From assembly GCA_013619105.1 (NCBI GenBank), contig JABXKU010000014.1, positions 1-40,284 of the forward strand: a stretch of 40,284 bases of DNA, in the 5' to 3' direction. Both the position numbers and the translations under genes were made by a program. Shown piece by piece: positions 32,748 through 40,284 of the stretch. Each line of letters starts with the position of its first letter. Within the stretch, counting starts at the first letter, position 1. The stretch is from Desulfuromonadales bacterium. Lineage in GTDB: Bacteria; Desulfobacterota; Desulfuromonadia; Desulfuromonadales; Syntrophotaleaceae. The notes below the pieces were generated by a model. It saw only the letters and a list, made by a program, of their open reading frames with translations, had not been told where the DNA came from and ran no database searches.

Positions 32748-34970
32748 TTGAACAAATTACTCAAACTCCGTTACTGTTTGCCCCTCGCCGTAGGGGATGT
32801 CATCTCCAGCCTGCTCTCGCCGTTTACCTGGGGCTATCTGAGTCATAAATCGCAGGCTCCCCTGCGAATTCCTGAAGGTTTTTTCGGTATAAATATCGCT
32901 TCTTCCGAGGACGAGCGTTGCGATGATTATGTATTGGCCCGTCTTCGGGAGCTCGGCATCAATAATGTGCGGATGGGATTTAGCTATTGTAGTTTTGACG
33001 GCCCGGTAACCCGATTTCTTGATAAACTTCTTGATGAGAAATTTGAGGTTTCTTTGGTGGTTCTTCCGCCCTTGGACATGGCCAGAAAGATGCTGGCGGA
33101 CAAAGGAGCGCAGGAACAATGGCGGGCCTTTGTTGCCGAGGTGTTCAGCCGCTATGCCCAGCGGGTTGAGGTTTTCGAGATCGGAAGCACCCCCAACCGT
33201 AAGAAATGGTCCGGCTTTTGCCCCCGCAGCTATCTACAGGCTTGGGACATTGCTTGCGAGGCGGCGAAAGATCATGCCGTCATTTTGGCGGGACCAAATA
33301 TTCAAGACTTTGAGCCCCTCTACAATGCCGTCATTTTGTCTGCCATGGGGCGTATTTCACGGGCTCCCGATATTCATACCAACAACTTGTTTGTCGAACG
33401 GGTTATCGAACCTGAGGCTTATGACCATCGTGTTCTGGGGCGTTGGGCGACTAACCTGCTAAAGCTTAATCTGGTCAAAAAAGCGCGTATCTTGCAGTCT
33501 TTGGGAAAAAAGGCCGGCAGCCAGAAGACTTTTTCGACCTGTAAGTTCTGGTCGACCAAACGGCTGCGCCGTTGGTCACTCTATCCGCAGGATAAGAAGG
33601 TTGACTACCTGGCCCGTTATCTGCTGCTGGCCGCTACCAGCGGTTCCTTGGGCCGGGTCTACTGGGGGCCGATGATCTGTGGGCGCGACGGCTTGATCGA
33701 TGATCTGGCCGAGGATTATCCCACCATCGATCATTCAAGCTTTTACAAACGGGTCCGTGGTGATGTCGAAGACTTTACCGTAACCCCGGCATTTTTTGCC
33801 CTGGGCTATGTCGCCCAGCGCCTTCGCAACGCCTACTGTGACTGGGCCTTCAGTGACGCCAACGGGGTTAGCCTTTTTGCCTTTACCGGCGCCGACAATG
33901 AGGTGTTTCATGTTTGCTGGTGCCGTGACAGCCAAGCCTATAGGCTAGATGAGCTGTACAGTGCGGAGCAACTGGCCGGTGCTATTTTTACCAATGCTTG
34001 CGGCAAAATCGTCGATTCACCTGTGGCGATCAACGAACGGCCGTTGTTTATCGATTTTCCGCGGCTGACCAACCAACAATTACCGGAGCGCCGGTCAATG
34101 TTAAAAAAGTGCAAAACAGATATCCTTTATGTTGCCCTGCCCAAGGTGCAGGCCTTGCCTTGGAAAAACCGCCACTGGCGCGGAGCTTTTACCACCACCG
34201 ACGAATTGCCTTCCCCGACACTGGGCGACCAGTTGGCTCCGGACGAAGTGGTGCAAAAAGCTGAACTGGCGGTGCTGCGGGACCGCCGCAACCGGTTGTG
34301 GAATATCGCCCACCCTCTTGATGGGAGGCGGCAGCTGACGGTCAAGTTCAATCGCCCGCGGGGCAGCAAACGTCTGCTGTATCTCTGCAAGCCGAGCAAG
34401 GGGCTGCGCCACTGGAATACCGCCTCCAAGATGTTGCAGAAGGGCATCAGCACGCCCTTGCCGGTGGCCTTTTATGAGCGTCACCGCAACAGCGGGGTCA
34501 GGGACAGCTACTATATCTGTCAATATATCCCCGGGGCGTTTTCCTCACGCCAGGTGTGCAACGCTTTTCGGCAAGGGCAAACAGAGTACCGGGGGCTCGA
34601 TAAACAGCAGTGGTTTGATCTGCTCACGGGCTTTATTTGCAATATGCACAATGCCGGTATCCTGCATCGGGATCTTTCCGTGGGTAACCTCATACTTACC
34701 CAGGAAGATGACGGTAAAATTACCCCTTACCTGATTGACATCGGCCGAGCCAAATTGATGAAGAAGGCTCTTGTTGGGCGTATGCGTATTTTAGATCTGA
34801 TACGGATCTGCTATAAGCTTGATTGGCCGGATCGAGAGCTGTTAATCCAGTGTTACTGTAAGAATTGGGGCCAGTCATTACCCTCCTATTGGCGGTTGGC
34901 GGTTAAATATTATGACATTAAGCAAGGCAGCAAAAAGTATCTAAAGGGCAAGCTTAAGAAAAAACGCTGA
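32748..34970 (+). CDS. Fusion of a glycosidase-like TIM barrel and a WaaP/Kdo-type kinase domain
   Basis: 740 residues. Residues about 40-440 look like a glycoside hydrolase barrel: FFGINIASSEDER, then alternating strands and helices (LRELGINNVRMGFSY; FEVSLVVLPPL; RVEVFEIGSTPNRKKWSGF; HAVILAGPN). Where such enzymes usually carry the acid/base in WNEPN, this has GSTPN (146-150), so hydrolysis is doubtful. Residues about 490-740 form a kinase of the WaaP/Kdo/InaA family with complete HRDLSVGN (His640, Asp642, Asn647) and IDIGR (Asp664), and a candidate ATP-binding Lys in TVKFN. Such kinases phosphorylate LPS core sugars. No signal peptide is seen. The start is TTG at 32748 with a weak AGG 11 bases upstream. 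The tail is Lys-rich. Confidence 0.75.
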   Translation: MNKLLKLRYCLPLAVGDVISSLLSPFTWGYLSHKSQAPLRIPEGFFGINIASSEDERCDDYVLARLRELGINNVRMGFSYCSFDGPVTRFLDKLLDEKFEVSLVVLPPLDMARKMLADKGAQEQWRAFVAEVFSRYAQRVEVFEIGSTPNRKKWSGFCPRSYLQAWDIACEAAKDHAVILAGPNIQDFEPLYNAVILSAMGRISRAPDIHTNNLFVERVIEPEAYDHRVLGRWATNLLKLNLVKKARILQSLGKKAGSQKTFSTCKFWSTKRLRRWSLYPQDKKVDYLARYLLLAATSGSLGRVYWGPMICGRDGLIDDLAEDYPTIDHSSFYKRVRGDVEDFTVTPAFFALGYVAQRLRNAYCDWAFSDANGVSLFAFTGADNEVFHVCWCRDSQAYRLDELYSAEQLAGAIFTNACGKIVDSPVAINERPLFIDFPRLTNQQLPERRSMLKKCKTDILYVALPKVQALPWKNRHWRGAFTTTDELPSPTLGDQLAPDEVVQKAELAVLRDRRNRLWNIAHPLDGRRQLTVKFNRPRGSKRLLYLCKPSKGLRHWNTASKMLQKGISTPLPVAFYERHRNSGVRDSYYICQYIPGAFSSRQVCNAFRQGQTEYRGLDKQQWFDLLTGFICNMHNAGILHRDLSVGNLILTQEDDGKITPYLIDIGRAKLMKKALVGRMRILDLIRICYKLDWPDRELLIQCYCKNWGQSLPSYWRLAVKYYDIKQGSKKYLKGKLKKKR

Positions 34971-35070
34971 ATATTTTAAGCCCAGTAGGTTGGCAGTTGC
35001 AGGCGAAGCTCTTATTGCTGACCTGGGTTGCTTTAACGCTGGCTCTGCCCTGTTTAGCGGAGAGAATTAA

Positions 35071-36552
35071 ATGCGACGTATGACCCTGAAAACAAAATTG
35101 ATTCTGTCGGTCAGCATTATCCTCATCGTCGGTTTTGTTCTGACCAATATCAATAACTACCTGGCCTCTAGCCGCTCGGTGCGCAAGGGTATCATCGACC
35201 ATGCGCTGCCCCTGACCCGCGACAATATCTATTCTGAAATTCAAACCGACCTGATGCGGCCGATCTTCATCTCGTCGCTGATGGCCAACGATACCTTTCT
35301 CAAGGACTGGGCTCTCGGCGGTGAACGGGAGGCGGATAAGGTCATTCGCTATCTGCAGGTGATCGAGGAGAAATACGGCTTTTTTTCGACCTTTTTCGTC
35401 TCCGAGCGGACCGGGCGCTACTATCACTTCAACGGCATTCAGAAAAAGATCAGCCCGGAAGATGCTCACGATGTCTGGTATTACGACTTTAAGGCCCTGA
35501 ACAAGCCTTACGATCTGGTGGTGGACACCAACGAGGCGGCAGAGAACAGCCTGACCATCTTTATCAATCACCGACTTAATGACTACCAGGGCCAGTTGCT
35601 CGGTGTGACCGGCGTCGGACTCAATATGGAGATGGTGGCCAACCTCCTTAAATCCTACCGGCAGCGCTACGGGCGGGACATCTACTTGGTCGACCAGCAC
35701 GGCCTGATCAAGGTGCACAAGGACCAGAGTCTGGTTGATCAGGTGAATATCAGCGCCTTGGAAGGGCTGAGGGAGCTGGGGGGGCGGGTACTGAACGCCA
35801 AATCGGACAGTGGTTCCTTCGACTTCTGGCGAGGTGGCCGGCATATCCTTCTGACCTCCCGCTATCTTCCTGAATTTGAGTGGTTTTTATTCGTTGAGCA
35901 GGATGAGACTCAGGCCCTGGCCGGCCTTCGTCGTACCCTATATAAAAATTTGGCGATCGATGGCCTGATTATTTTCGCCATCCTCGCCATTATCGTCTAT
36001 ATCCTCAACCGCTTTCAGGGCCAGCTCGAGAAGATGGCCACCATCGACAAGCTGACAGGGGCTTGCAACCGGCGGGAGTTTGATCGTCGTTTCGAGATGG
36101 CTTGCTACATGAGCAAGCGGCAGGGTGCGCCCTTTTCCGTTATTCTCTTCGATATCGACGATTTCAAGGCCGTCAACGATCGGCTCGGGCATATGGCCGG
36201 CGATCACGTGCTGAAAGAGATCGTTAACCTGGCCGCCGGCCATATTCGTCAGAACGACCTGGTGGTCCGCTGGGGCGGCGATGAATTCGTACTTTTGCTT
36301 CACAACGAACTAGGCCAGGCACGGCAGGTGGCGGAACGGTTACGGACTGAGGTTCGCATTCAGAAGTTGCTAGCCGGTTACGGTGGTGACTCGGCGGCGG
36401 TGACCATCAGTTGCGGCGTGGCAACCTATAAGGAAGGCGAGACTTTGGATCATCTTATGATGCGGGTCGACGGCGCTCTGTACGAGTCGAAAAGGCGGGG
36501 CAAGGACCAGACCGTTGCGCTACCAGCGACGGCAGAACCGAAACCGGTTTGA
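35071..36552 (+). CDS. Diguanylate cyclase with periplasmic Cache domain
   Basis: 493 residues. Helix 1 (about 8-28) and helix 2 (about 298-318) enclose a dCache-like periplasmic sensor (FISSLMANDTFLKDWALGG; FFSTFFVSERTGRYYHFNG; GVTGVGLNMEMV; IYLVDQHGLIKVHKD). The GGDEF domain (about 330-485) has an intact active-site motif GGDEF at 402-406 and an inhibitory I-site RQND at 393-396, exactly five residues ahead, so it should make cyclic-di-GMP and be product-inhibited. The GGDEF start motif DKLTGACNRREF is normal. GGAGAG lies upstream of the ATG. It follows the barrel-kinase fusion by 100 bases on the same strand and may be cotranscribed. Confidence 0.93.
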   Translation: MRRMTLKTKLILSVSIILIVGFVLTNINNYLASSRSVRKGIIDHALPLTRDNIYSEIQTDLMRPIFISSLMANDTFLKDWALGGEREADKVIRYLQVIEEKYGFFSTFFVSERTGRYYHFNGIQKKISPEDAHDVWYYDFKALNKPYDLVVDTNEAAENSLTIFINHRLNDYQGQLLGVTGVGLNMEMVANLLKSYRQRYGRDIYLVDQHGLIKVHKDQSLVDQVNISALEGLRELGGRVLNAKSDSGSFDFWRGGRHILLTSRYLPEFEWFLFVEQDETQALAGLRRTLYKNLAIDGLIIFAILAIIVYILNRFQGQLEKMATIDKLTGACNRREFDRRFEMACYMSKRQGAPFSVILFDIDDFKAVNDRLGHMAGDHVLKEIVNLAAGHIRQNDLVVRWGGDEFVLLLHNELGQARQVAERLRTEVRIQKLLAGYGGDSAAVTISCGVATYKEGETLDHLMMRVDGALYESKRRGKDQTVALPATAEPKPV

Positions 36553-36801
36553 AGCGGTTCTGCATCCACCATGGGCCAGGGTTATCCACAATGGGCGGAC
36601 AGAACAAGCCCTGTATGCACAGGGTGTCTTGGCAACTATTGGCAGGCCGAGCAGGTTAGCTCTGTTCTATCCACTGCGGCTGTGTAAAACCCCCTGCATA
36701 GACTGAAAGAGACGCACGCTATCCTTTGATTTTGCGAAGGAATCACCCTTTTGCCTAAATATTAGGCACACAGGAAAACCTTCTGCACATCCGCTAAAAC
36801 T
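36553..36801. other. Intergenic region after the cyclase gene
   Basis: Holds a perfect DnaA-box-like TTATCCACA (36582-36590), a small hairpin CCCTGT/ACAGGG (36609-36624) and a 7-base-arm inverted repeat TGCCTAA/TTAGGCA (36752-36768). No coding potential is visible. None of these is assigned a function. Confidence 0.45.
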
Positions 36802-36834
36802 AAGGCCCGTCTTCACCAGAGTGAGACGGGCCTT
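36802..36834. terminator. Terminator between convergent cyclase and msrA genes
   Basis: AAGGCCCGTCT (36802-36812) pairs perfectly with AGACGGGCCTT (36824-36834), 11-base loop. T-rich flanks are modest on both sides. Confidence 0.75.
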
Positions 36835-36851
36835 GCTGTTCTGTTGGCAAA

Positions 36852-37508
36852 CTATTTGGTGGCGCGTTCTGCGCTCCAGGCGCGGTCTAGAAAGCGATCC
36901 CGACCTGAGTTGTAGCGGTAAAACTTATAGCGCAGTGGATTTTTCTTATAGTAATCCTGATGATAGTCCTCAGCCGGATAAAAGGTTGTCGCCGCCACGA
37001 TCTCAGTGATAATCGGTTTATCGAAACGCCCAGAGTCTTCCAGGGCCTGTTTAGAGGCTTCAGCCAACAGTCGTTGCTCTTCGTTCAGGTAAAAAACCCC
37101 AGAACGGTACTGATTTCCCCGGTCTACAAACTGTCCGTTGCCGTCCGTCGGGTCGATGTTCATCCACAGGGTTTCAAGTAGCTGTGGATAACTTGCTTGG
37201 GAAGGATCAAAGACGATTTCTATGGCCTCGGTATGACCGGTACCGCCGGCTGAGACCTCCTGATAGGTCGGGTTAATTTTCTCCCCGCCAGTATAGCCAG
37301 AGGTCACCGAGAGTACCCCCGGTAGCTTTTCAAAGGGGGACTCCATGCACCAGAAACAGCCCCCGGCAAAGATTGCCAATTCCGTGTGGGCCGCAATGGC
37401 GGCCGTCCGTTTAGTTTCTGTCATATCCCCGTCCTTTTTGTCTGCGGCCACCACTGTTACCAACCCAGCGGCTAGTAAAGTCAACACCAGAAGTGCGAGT
37501 CGTTTCAT
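36852..37508 (-). CDS. msrA: Exported peptide methionine sulfoxide reductase MsrA
   Basis: 218 residues. A signal peptide (about 1-22: [15 protein letters not shown], ending VVAA) sends it to the periplasm. The catalytic motif is GGCFWCMES, with Cys51 as nucleophile; Cys54 is the only other Cys in the protein, so the C-terminal resolving Cys of many MsrA enzymes is absent. GYTGG and HTEAIEI and the Tyr-rich C-terminus are family-typical. It reduces methionine-S-sulfoxide in oxidised envelope proteins. It starts 23 bases after the msrB stop with GAGACGACC-type spacing upstream, so it is the second gene of an msrB-msrA operon. Electron donor unknown. Confidence 0.93.
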   Translation of the reverse strand: MKRLALLVLTLLAAGLVTVVAADKKDGDMTETKRTAAIAAHTELAIFAGGCFWCMESPFEKLPGVLSVTSGYTGGEKINPTYQEVSAGGTGHTEAIEIVFDPSQASYPQLLETLWMNIDPTDGNGQFVDRGNQYRSGVFYLNEEQRLLAEASKQALEDSGRFDKPIITEIVAATTFYPAEDYHQDYYKKNPLRYKFYRYNSGRDRFLDRAWSAERATK

Positions 37509-37531
37509 GGTCGTCTCCTTGTCGCAGCTCT

Positions 37532-38056
37532 TTATTGATTGGGGGTGAAGTCGAGGGCCGCGGAATTCATGCAGTAGCGCTTACCCGTCGGCGCAGGACC
37601 GTCATCAAACACATGGCCGAGATGGCCGCCGCAGCGGGCGCAGACCACTTCGGTCCGTACGGTGAAGAACTTACGGTCTTTTCTCAATTCCACGTTATTA
37701 GCGTCGATGGGCTCAAAATAGCTCGGCCAGCCGGTACCCGATTCGAACTTGGTCTCAGAGCGGAACAGGTCAAGGCCGCAGCCAGCGCAGGTGTAGACGC
37801 CCACCTCATGATGATCGTTGTACTTGCCGGTAAAGGCCCGCTCGGTTCCTTCCTCCCGTAGCACGTGGTACTGCATCGGGTCCAATAGTGCTTTCCATTC
37901 GGCGTTATTCTTAACAACCTTTTCGCTCATGACGTACCCCTCTTGTTCGGCAGAAAAGACGCGAATGGTCTCAATGCCCGCTGCCGCAGTGCCTAGAGGC
38001 AGGCCGAGCAACAGGAATGACAGAAAAGTCAGTAGAGCTTTTGTTCCGTGTGCCAT
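37532..38056 (-). CDS. msrB: Exported peptide methionine-R-sulfoxide reductase MsrB
   Basis: 174 residues with a signal peptide (about 1-26, ending TAAAG). The zinc site is complete (Cys90, Cys93, Cys139, Cys142 in CAGC and CARC), and the nucleophile is Cys162 in [20 protein letters not shown] and [11 protein letters not shown] are the standard MsrB blocks. It reduces the R isomer of methionine sulfoxide, complementing msrA downstream. GGAGG lies upstream of the ATG at 38054-38056. A sensor kinase/regulator pair and a palindromic repeat sit directly upstream on the same strand. Confidence 0.94.
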   Translation of the reverse strand: MAHGTKALLTFLSFLLLGLPLGTAAAGIETIRVFSAEQEGYVMSEKVVKNNAEWKALLDPMQYHVLREEGTERAFTGKYNDHHEVGVYTCAGCGLDLFRSETKFESGTGWPSYFEPIDANNVELRKDRKFFTVRTEVVCARCGGHLGHVFDDGPAPTGKRYCMNSAALDFTPNQ

Positions 38057-38146
38057 CGATGAACCTCCTTGGCTTGTGTTGTATTTGACTGCAGCTTAAC
38101 GCAAGCAGGTAAAGGCGCAGGCAAGGACAGGTAAAGATTCAGTAAA

Positions 38147-38273
38147 GATGGCGTTGCAAAAAGTCCGTCCTACGGCGTTACGGCGTTTTTTCAGGACCTC
38201 GACATACTAGATGTATGCCTTCGCCCCTAAAAAAACACCAAGCCTTGTAGGACGCAATTTTTGCTTAGCCATC
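38147..38273. repeat. Dispersed nested palindrome (type 1), copy B
   Basis: About 93% identical to 23953-24079. The terminal inverted repeat is perfect here: GATGGC (38147-38152) and GCCATC (38268-38273). It has the same internal arms as copy A (CAAAAA/TTTTTG, CCTAC/GTAGG, CATAC/GTATG), though one arm has a mismatch in the A run. It lies between the histidine kinase stop and the msrB start, so a read-through transcript would contain it as a long hairpin. Confidence 0.9.
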
Positions 38274-38358
38274 CTGTAAGTTTATGCGAATGCATCATTA
38301 AGGTCTTGGGATAGTTTACCGCAGACCAGGATGGAAGCGATAGAAGGGGGTAGGGCAG

Positions 38359-39438
38359 TTAACGGGGCAACCAGAACCAAATGCGAGTTTCTTCTGAGTC
38401 GCTTTCGGCGCCGACTTTCCCGCCGTGGGCCTCAATCAGCTGTTTCACGATGGCCAGACCGAGACCGGCGCCGCCCGCTTCGCGGGAACGAGAAGCGTCA
38501 GTGCGGTAGAATCGTTCAAAGATTAAAGGCAGGTCCTTGTCGGCGATTGGGGCGCCGTTGTTGGCAAAGGCCACTTCGATTCCCCCTTCGATATCCTCGG
38601 AATCCACCGTCAGGTGTCCCCCGGCAGGAGTGTATTTCCAGGCGTTCTCCAACAGGTTGCGGACCGCCTGCAGCAGCTTGTCCCGATCGCCGTGAACGCG
38701 CGCTGCTTGGGGAAGAATGGTGCAGGAGACAGAGATCTTTTTCCCTTCAAAGTTGGGTCGATAGAGGGCCAACATTTCACTAATCAAGACTCCCAGGTCC
38801 AGGTCCCGTTTGTCGAGATAGGCGTCGGCTGCATCGGCCTTGGCCAGTTGCTGAAGATCCTCTACCAAATGCACCAAGCGCAGGTTCTCCTCTTGCAACA
38901 TGACAAAGGTCTGTTTCTCCGGGGGTAAAACCCCATCACTTAGTCCTTCTAGATAACCGCGCAGGTTGGTTAGAGGGGTTCGCAGCTCATGGGCGACATC
39001 GGCGACCATCGTTTTGCGCAGCTTTTCAACCCGTTCCAGGCTGTCGGCCATGGAGTTAAAGGCACTGCCCAGTTCGCCGACTTCGTCGTTGACCTTGACC
39101 TCGATTCGAGTGGCAAAATTGCCGGCAGCCACTTCGCGGGTCGCCGTCACCATCTTTGAGAGGGGACGCAGCACTCGGCGGGTGAGTAGGTAACTGAGCA
39201 GCAGCGCCAGCAGCAGGCCTGCCAGGCTGGCCCAGAGCAGGTAATAATTAATGGCGGTAAGAAAGGCGCGGTGGGTCTCCACCGGCTCAATCATGTAGTC
39301 ATCCATCAGCACCATGAAGTAATTAGCCGCCAGTCGGTCAATAGCTAGCCAGATGGTCAGTACCACCACGGCGATCACCGGCAACACGTTGACCAGCAAC
39401 AGTTTCCAAAGCAGGCGCTGTTTCATCGGCTCTTTCAT
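38359..39438 (-). CDS. Sensor histidine kinase of an OmpR-type pair
   Basis: 359 residues from the ATG at 39436-39438, with GAGGAAGG about 8 bases upstream. Two membrane helices (about 11-33 and 65-87) flank a short periplasmic segment of about 30 residues, followed by HAMP (LRPLSKMVTATREVAAGNF), H-box VADVAHELRTPLT (His150), N-box NLLENAWKYTP and G2 GGAGLGLAIVKQ. The G1 box reads NNGAPI in place of DNGxGI, a variation seen in BaeS-like kinases. The tiny sensor loop suggests that it senses envelope state or a partner protein, not a soluble ligand. It starts 4 bases after the stop of its regulator gene. Confidence 0.92.
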   Translation of the reverse strand: MKEPMKQRLLWKLLLVNVLPVIAVVVLTIWLAIDRLAANYFMVLMDDYMIEPVETHRAFLTAINYYLLWASLAGLLLALLLSYLLTRRVLRPLSKMVTATREVAAGNFATRIEVKVNDEVGELGSAFNSMADSLERVEKLRKTMVADVAHELRTPLTNLRGYLEGLSDGVLPPEKQTFVMLQEENLRLVHLVEDLQQLAKADAADAYLDKRDLDLGVLISEMLALYRPNFEGKKISVSCTILPQAARVHGDRDKLLQAVRNLLENAWKYTPAGGHLTVDSEDIEGGIEVAFANNGAPIADKDLPLIFERFYRTDASRSREAGGAGLGLAIVKQLIEAHGGKVGAESDSEETRIWFWLPR

Positions 39439-39442
39439 GGTC

Positions 39443-40150
39443 TTAGCCTTCCTCGTCGGCAAACCGATAGCCGAAACCACGCACCGTGTGAATGTAGCGG
39501 GGCGCGTTGGGATCATCGCCTATCTTTTGGCGCAGCTTGCCGATGTGCACATCCACCACCCTGTCGATCACCGATTCCCCATGGTCATAGAGTCGGTTGA
39601 GCAGTTCCTCGCGGCTTTGCACGCGCCCCGGTGAGCGCATCAAGGCGTAGAGCAGTTTATATTCCACGGCGGTTAGGGCCACCGTCTCATCGTCTACCGT
39701 TACCTTGTGTTTAGCTAGATTGAGAGTTAAGCCGTCGTGCTGCAGGACCTCTGTATTGATCGGTGCAGCAGGTCGCACGCGGCGCAGGATGGCTTTGACG
39801 CGCTCTACCAGCTCCCGTGGGCTGAAAGGTTTGACCACGTAATCGTCCGCCCCCAGCGACAGCCCCAGCACCCGGTCGATCTCTTCTTCTCGGGCGGTCA
39901 GCATCAAGATCGGCACCTCCGATACCTTACGCAACTCCCGACAGATCTCCCAGCCGTCCATCCCTGGCAACATCACATCCAGAATCACAAAACCCGGTTT
40001 CTCCCGTTGCGCCGTCTCCAACACCTGCGCGCCATCGTGTATTTCCAAAGTAGCGAAGCCTTCCCGTTGCAGGTACGTCGCCACCAGCGCCGCAGTGTTG
40101 CGGTCGTCTTCGACGATTAGGATGGGGCCGGACAGGTTGGCAGGGCTCAT
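39443..40150 (-). CDS. OmpR/PhoB-type response regulator
   Basis: 235 residues from the ATG at 40148-40150 (CGGAGC 7 bases upstream). Receiver domain (about 9-122) with acidic pair ED(D) at 14-16, phosphoacceptor Asp58 in ILDVMLPGMDG and Lys107 in DDYVVKPFS. Winged-helix DNA-binding domain (about 135-232) with LTAVEYKLLYALMRSPGRV and the recognition region RVVDVHIGKLRQKI, ending IHTVRGFGYRF. It is cotranscribed with the kinase downstream. The msrB-msrA pair next in line on the same strand is a plausible target. An extended -10 promoter lies about 50 bases upstream. Confidence 0.94.
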   Translation of the reverse strand: MSPANLSGPILIVEDDRNTAALVATYLQREGFATLEIHDGAQVLETAQREKPGFVILDVMLPGMDGWEICRELRKVSEVPILMLTAREEEIDRVLGLSLGADDYVVKPFSPRELVERVKAILRRVRPAAPINTEVLQHDGLTLNLAKHKVTVDDETVALTAVEYKLLYALMRSPGRVQSREELLNRLYDHGESVIDRVVDVHIGKLRQKIGDDPNAPRYIHTVRGFGYRFADEEG

Positions 40151-40199
40151 GGTGTGCTCCGATAGGGGCTTGTATAGGAGGTTTGGAAAAGTTGCTGTC

Positions 40200-40208
40200 A
40201 TTATAGCA
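40200..40208 (-). promoter_or_regulatory. Extended -10 promoter of the regulator-kinase operon
   Basis: On the minus strand the sequence reads TGCTATAAT, a perfect extended -10. No good -35 is visible, as is common for extended -10 promoters. The leader would be about 43 bases. Confidence 0.5.
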
Positions 40209-40284
40209 AGTTTCCGTTGGAGGGCGGAAGGGGCAGGGTGGATTTTGGGTTGACAATCGAAAGCCCGCGGATGAAGATGGCATC

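Noticed and set aside
32566-32751. 61-codon frame ahead of the barrel-kinase fusion
   Set aside because: TTG start without ribosome binding site, no protein-like pattern, and its end overlaps the next start only by chance spacing.
34971-35070. Cyclic-di-GMP riboswitch ahead of the diguanylate cyclase
   Set aside because: The leader is only about 100 bases and lacks the GEMM conserved core. The leader of the chemoreceptor at 15987-16227 also lacks it.

Overview
The window looks like chromosomal DNA of an anaerobic deltaproteobacterium, most likely of the Desulfuromonadales (Desulfuromonas/Pelobacter/Geobacter relatives). This is an inference from gene types: an Aquifex/Geobacter-type aconitase, a DUF4911 protein, a PocR-domain sensor kinase, many signalling proteins and several short dispersed palindromes. 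No rRNA, tRNA, CRISPR, prophage or transposase was seen. Several genes use TTG or GTG starts backed by good ribosome binding sites.

Layout. 1-2.3 kb (minus): an unrecognised protein cut by the left edge and a DUF3422 membrane protein. 2.4-5.9 kb (plus): the EF-P paralogue EfpL, a small GIY-YIG-like protein, a GreA/GreB-like protein and a PocR-PAS-HisKA_2 sensor kinase. 6-9.2 kb (minus): an exported transglutaminase-like protein, an ABM-domain protein and a membrane-anchored M23 peptidase. 9.5-13.8 kb (plus): a PepT-like M20 peptidase and the helicase HrpB. 13.8-16 kb: divergent MscS channel and MFS transporter, with three direct repeats between them. 16.2-23.2 kb (plus): a chemoreceptor, a small conserved protein, an actinobacterial-looking FolD, a hybrid sensor kinase with an ABC-substrate-binding-like sensor domain, and a class I glutamine amidotransferase. 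23.2-24.2 kb: a mosaic of two kinds of long nested palindromes, a 52-residue ribbon-helix-helix protein and terminators. 24.3-27.5 kb (plus): ileS-lspA, overlapping by 4 bases. 27.6-30.2 kb: rhomboid protease (minus), DUF4911 protein (plus), a remnant of a PEP synthase gene, and a second MscS channel (minus). 30.5-36.5 kb (plus): aconitase, a large fusion of a glycosidase-like barrel with a WaaP-type kinase, and a Cache-GGDEF diguanylate cyclase. 36.8-40.2 kb (minus): a response regulator/histidine kinase pair, a second copy of the dispersed palindrome, then exported MsrB and MsrA.

How the parts fit. Much of the window is housekeeping (translation, folate, TCA cycle, lipoprotein processing) mixed with envelope functions (M23 peptidase, MscS channels, transglutaminase, rhomboid, periplasmic Msr repair) and sensing (three histidine kinases, one chemoreceptor, one diguanylate cyclase). 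The most unusual items are the barrel-kinase fusion, in which the usual glycosidase acid/base motif is degenerate while the kinase motifs are intact; the nested palindromic repeats of 125-143 bases that lie at gene ends; an aconitase lacking one of the three expected cluster cysteines; and the decayed C-terminal piece of PEP synthase.
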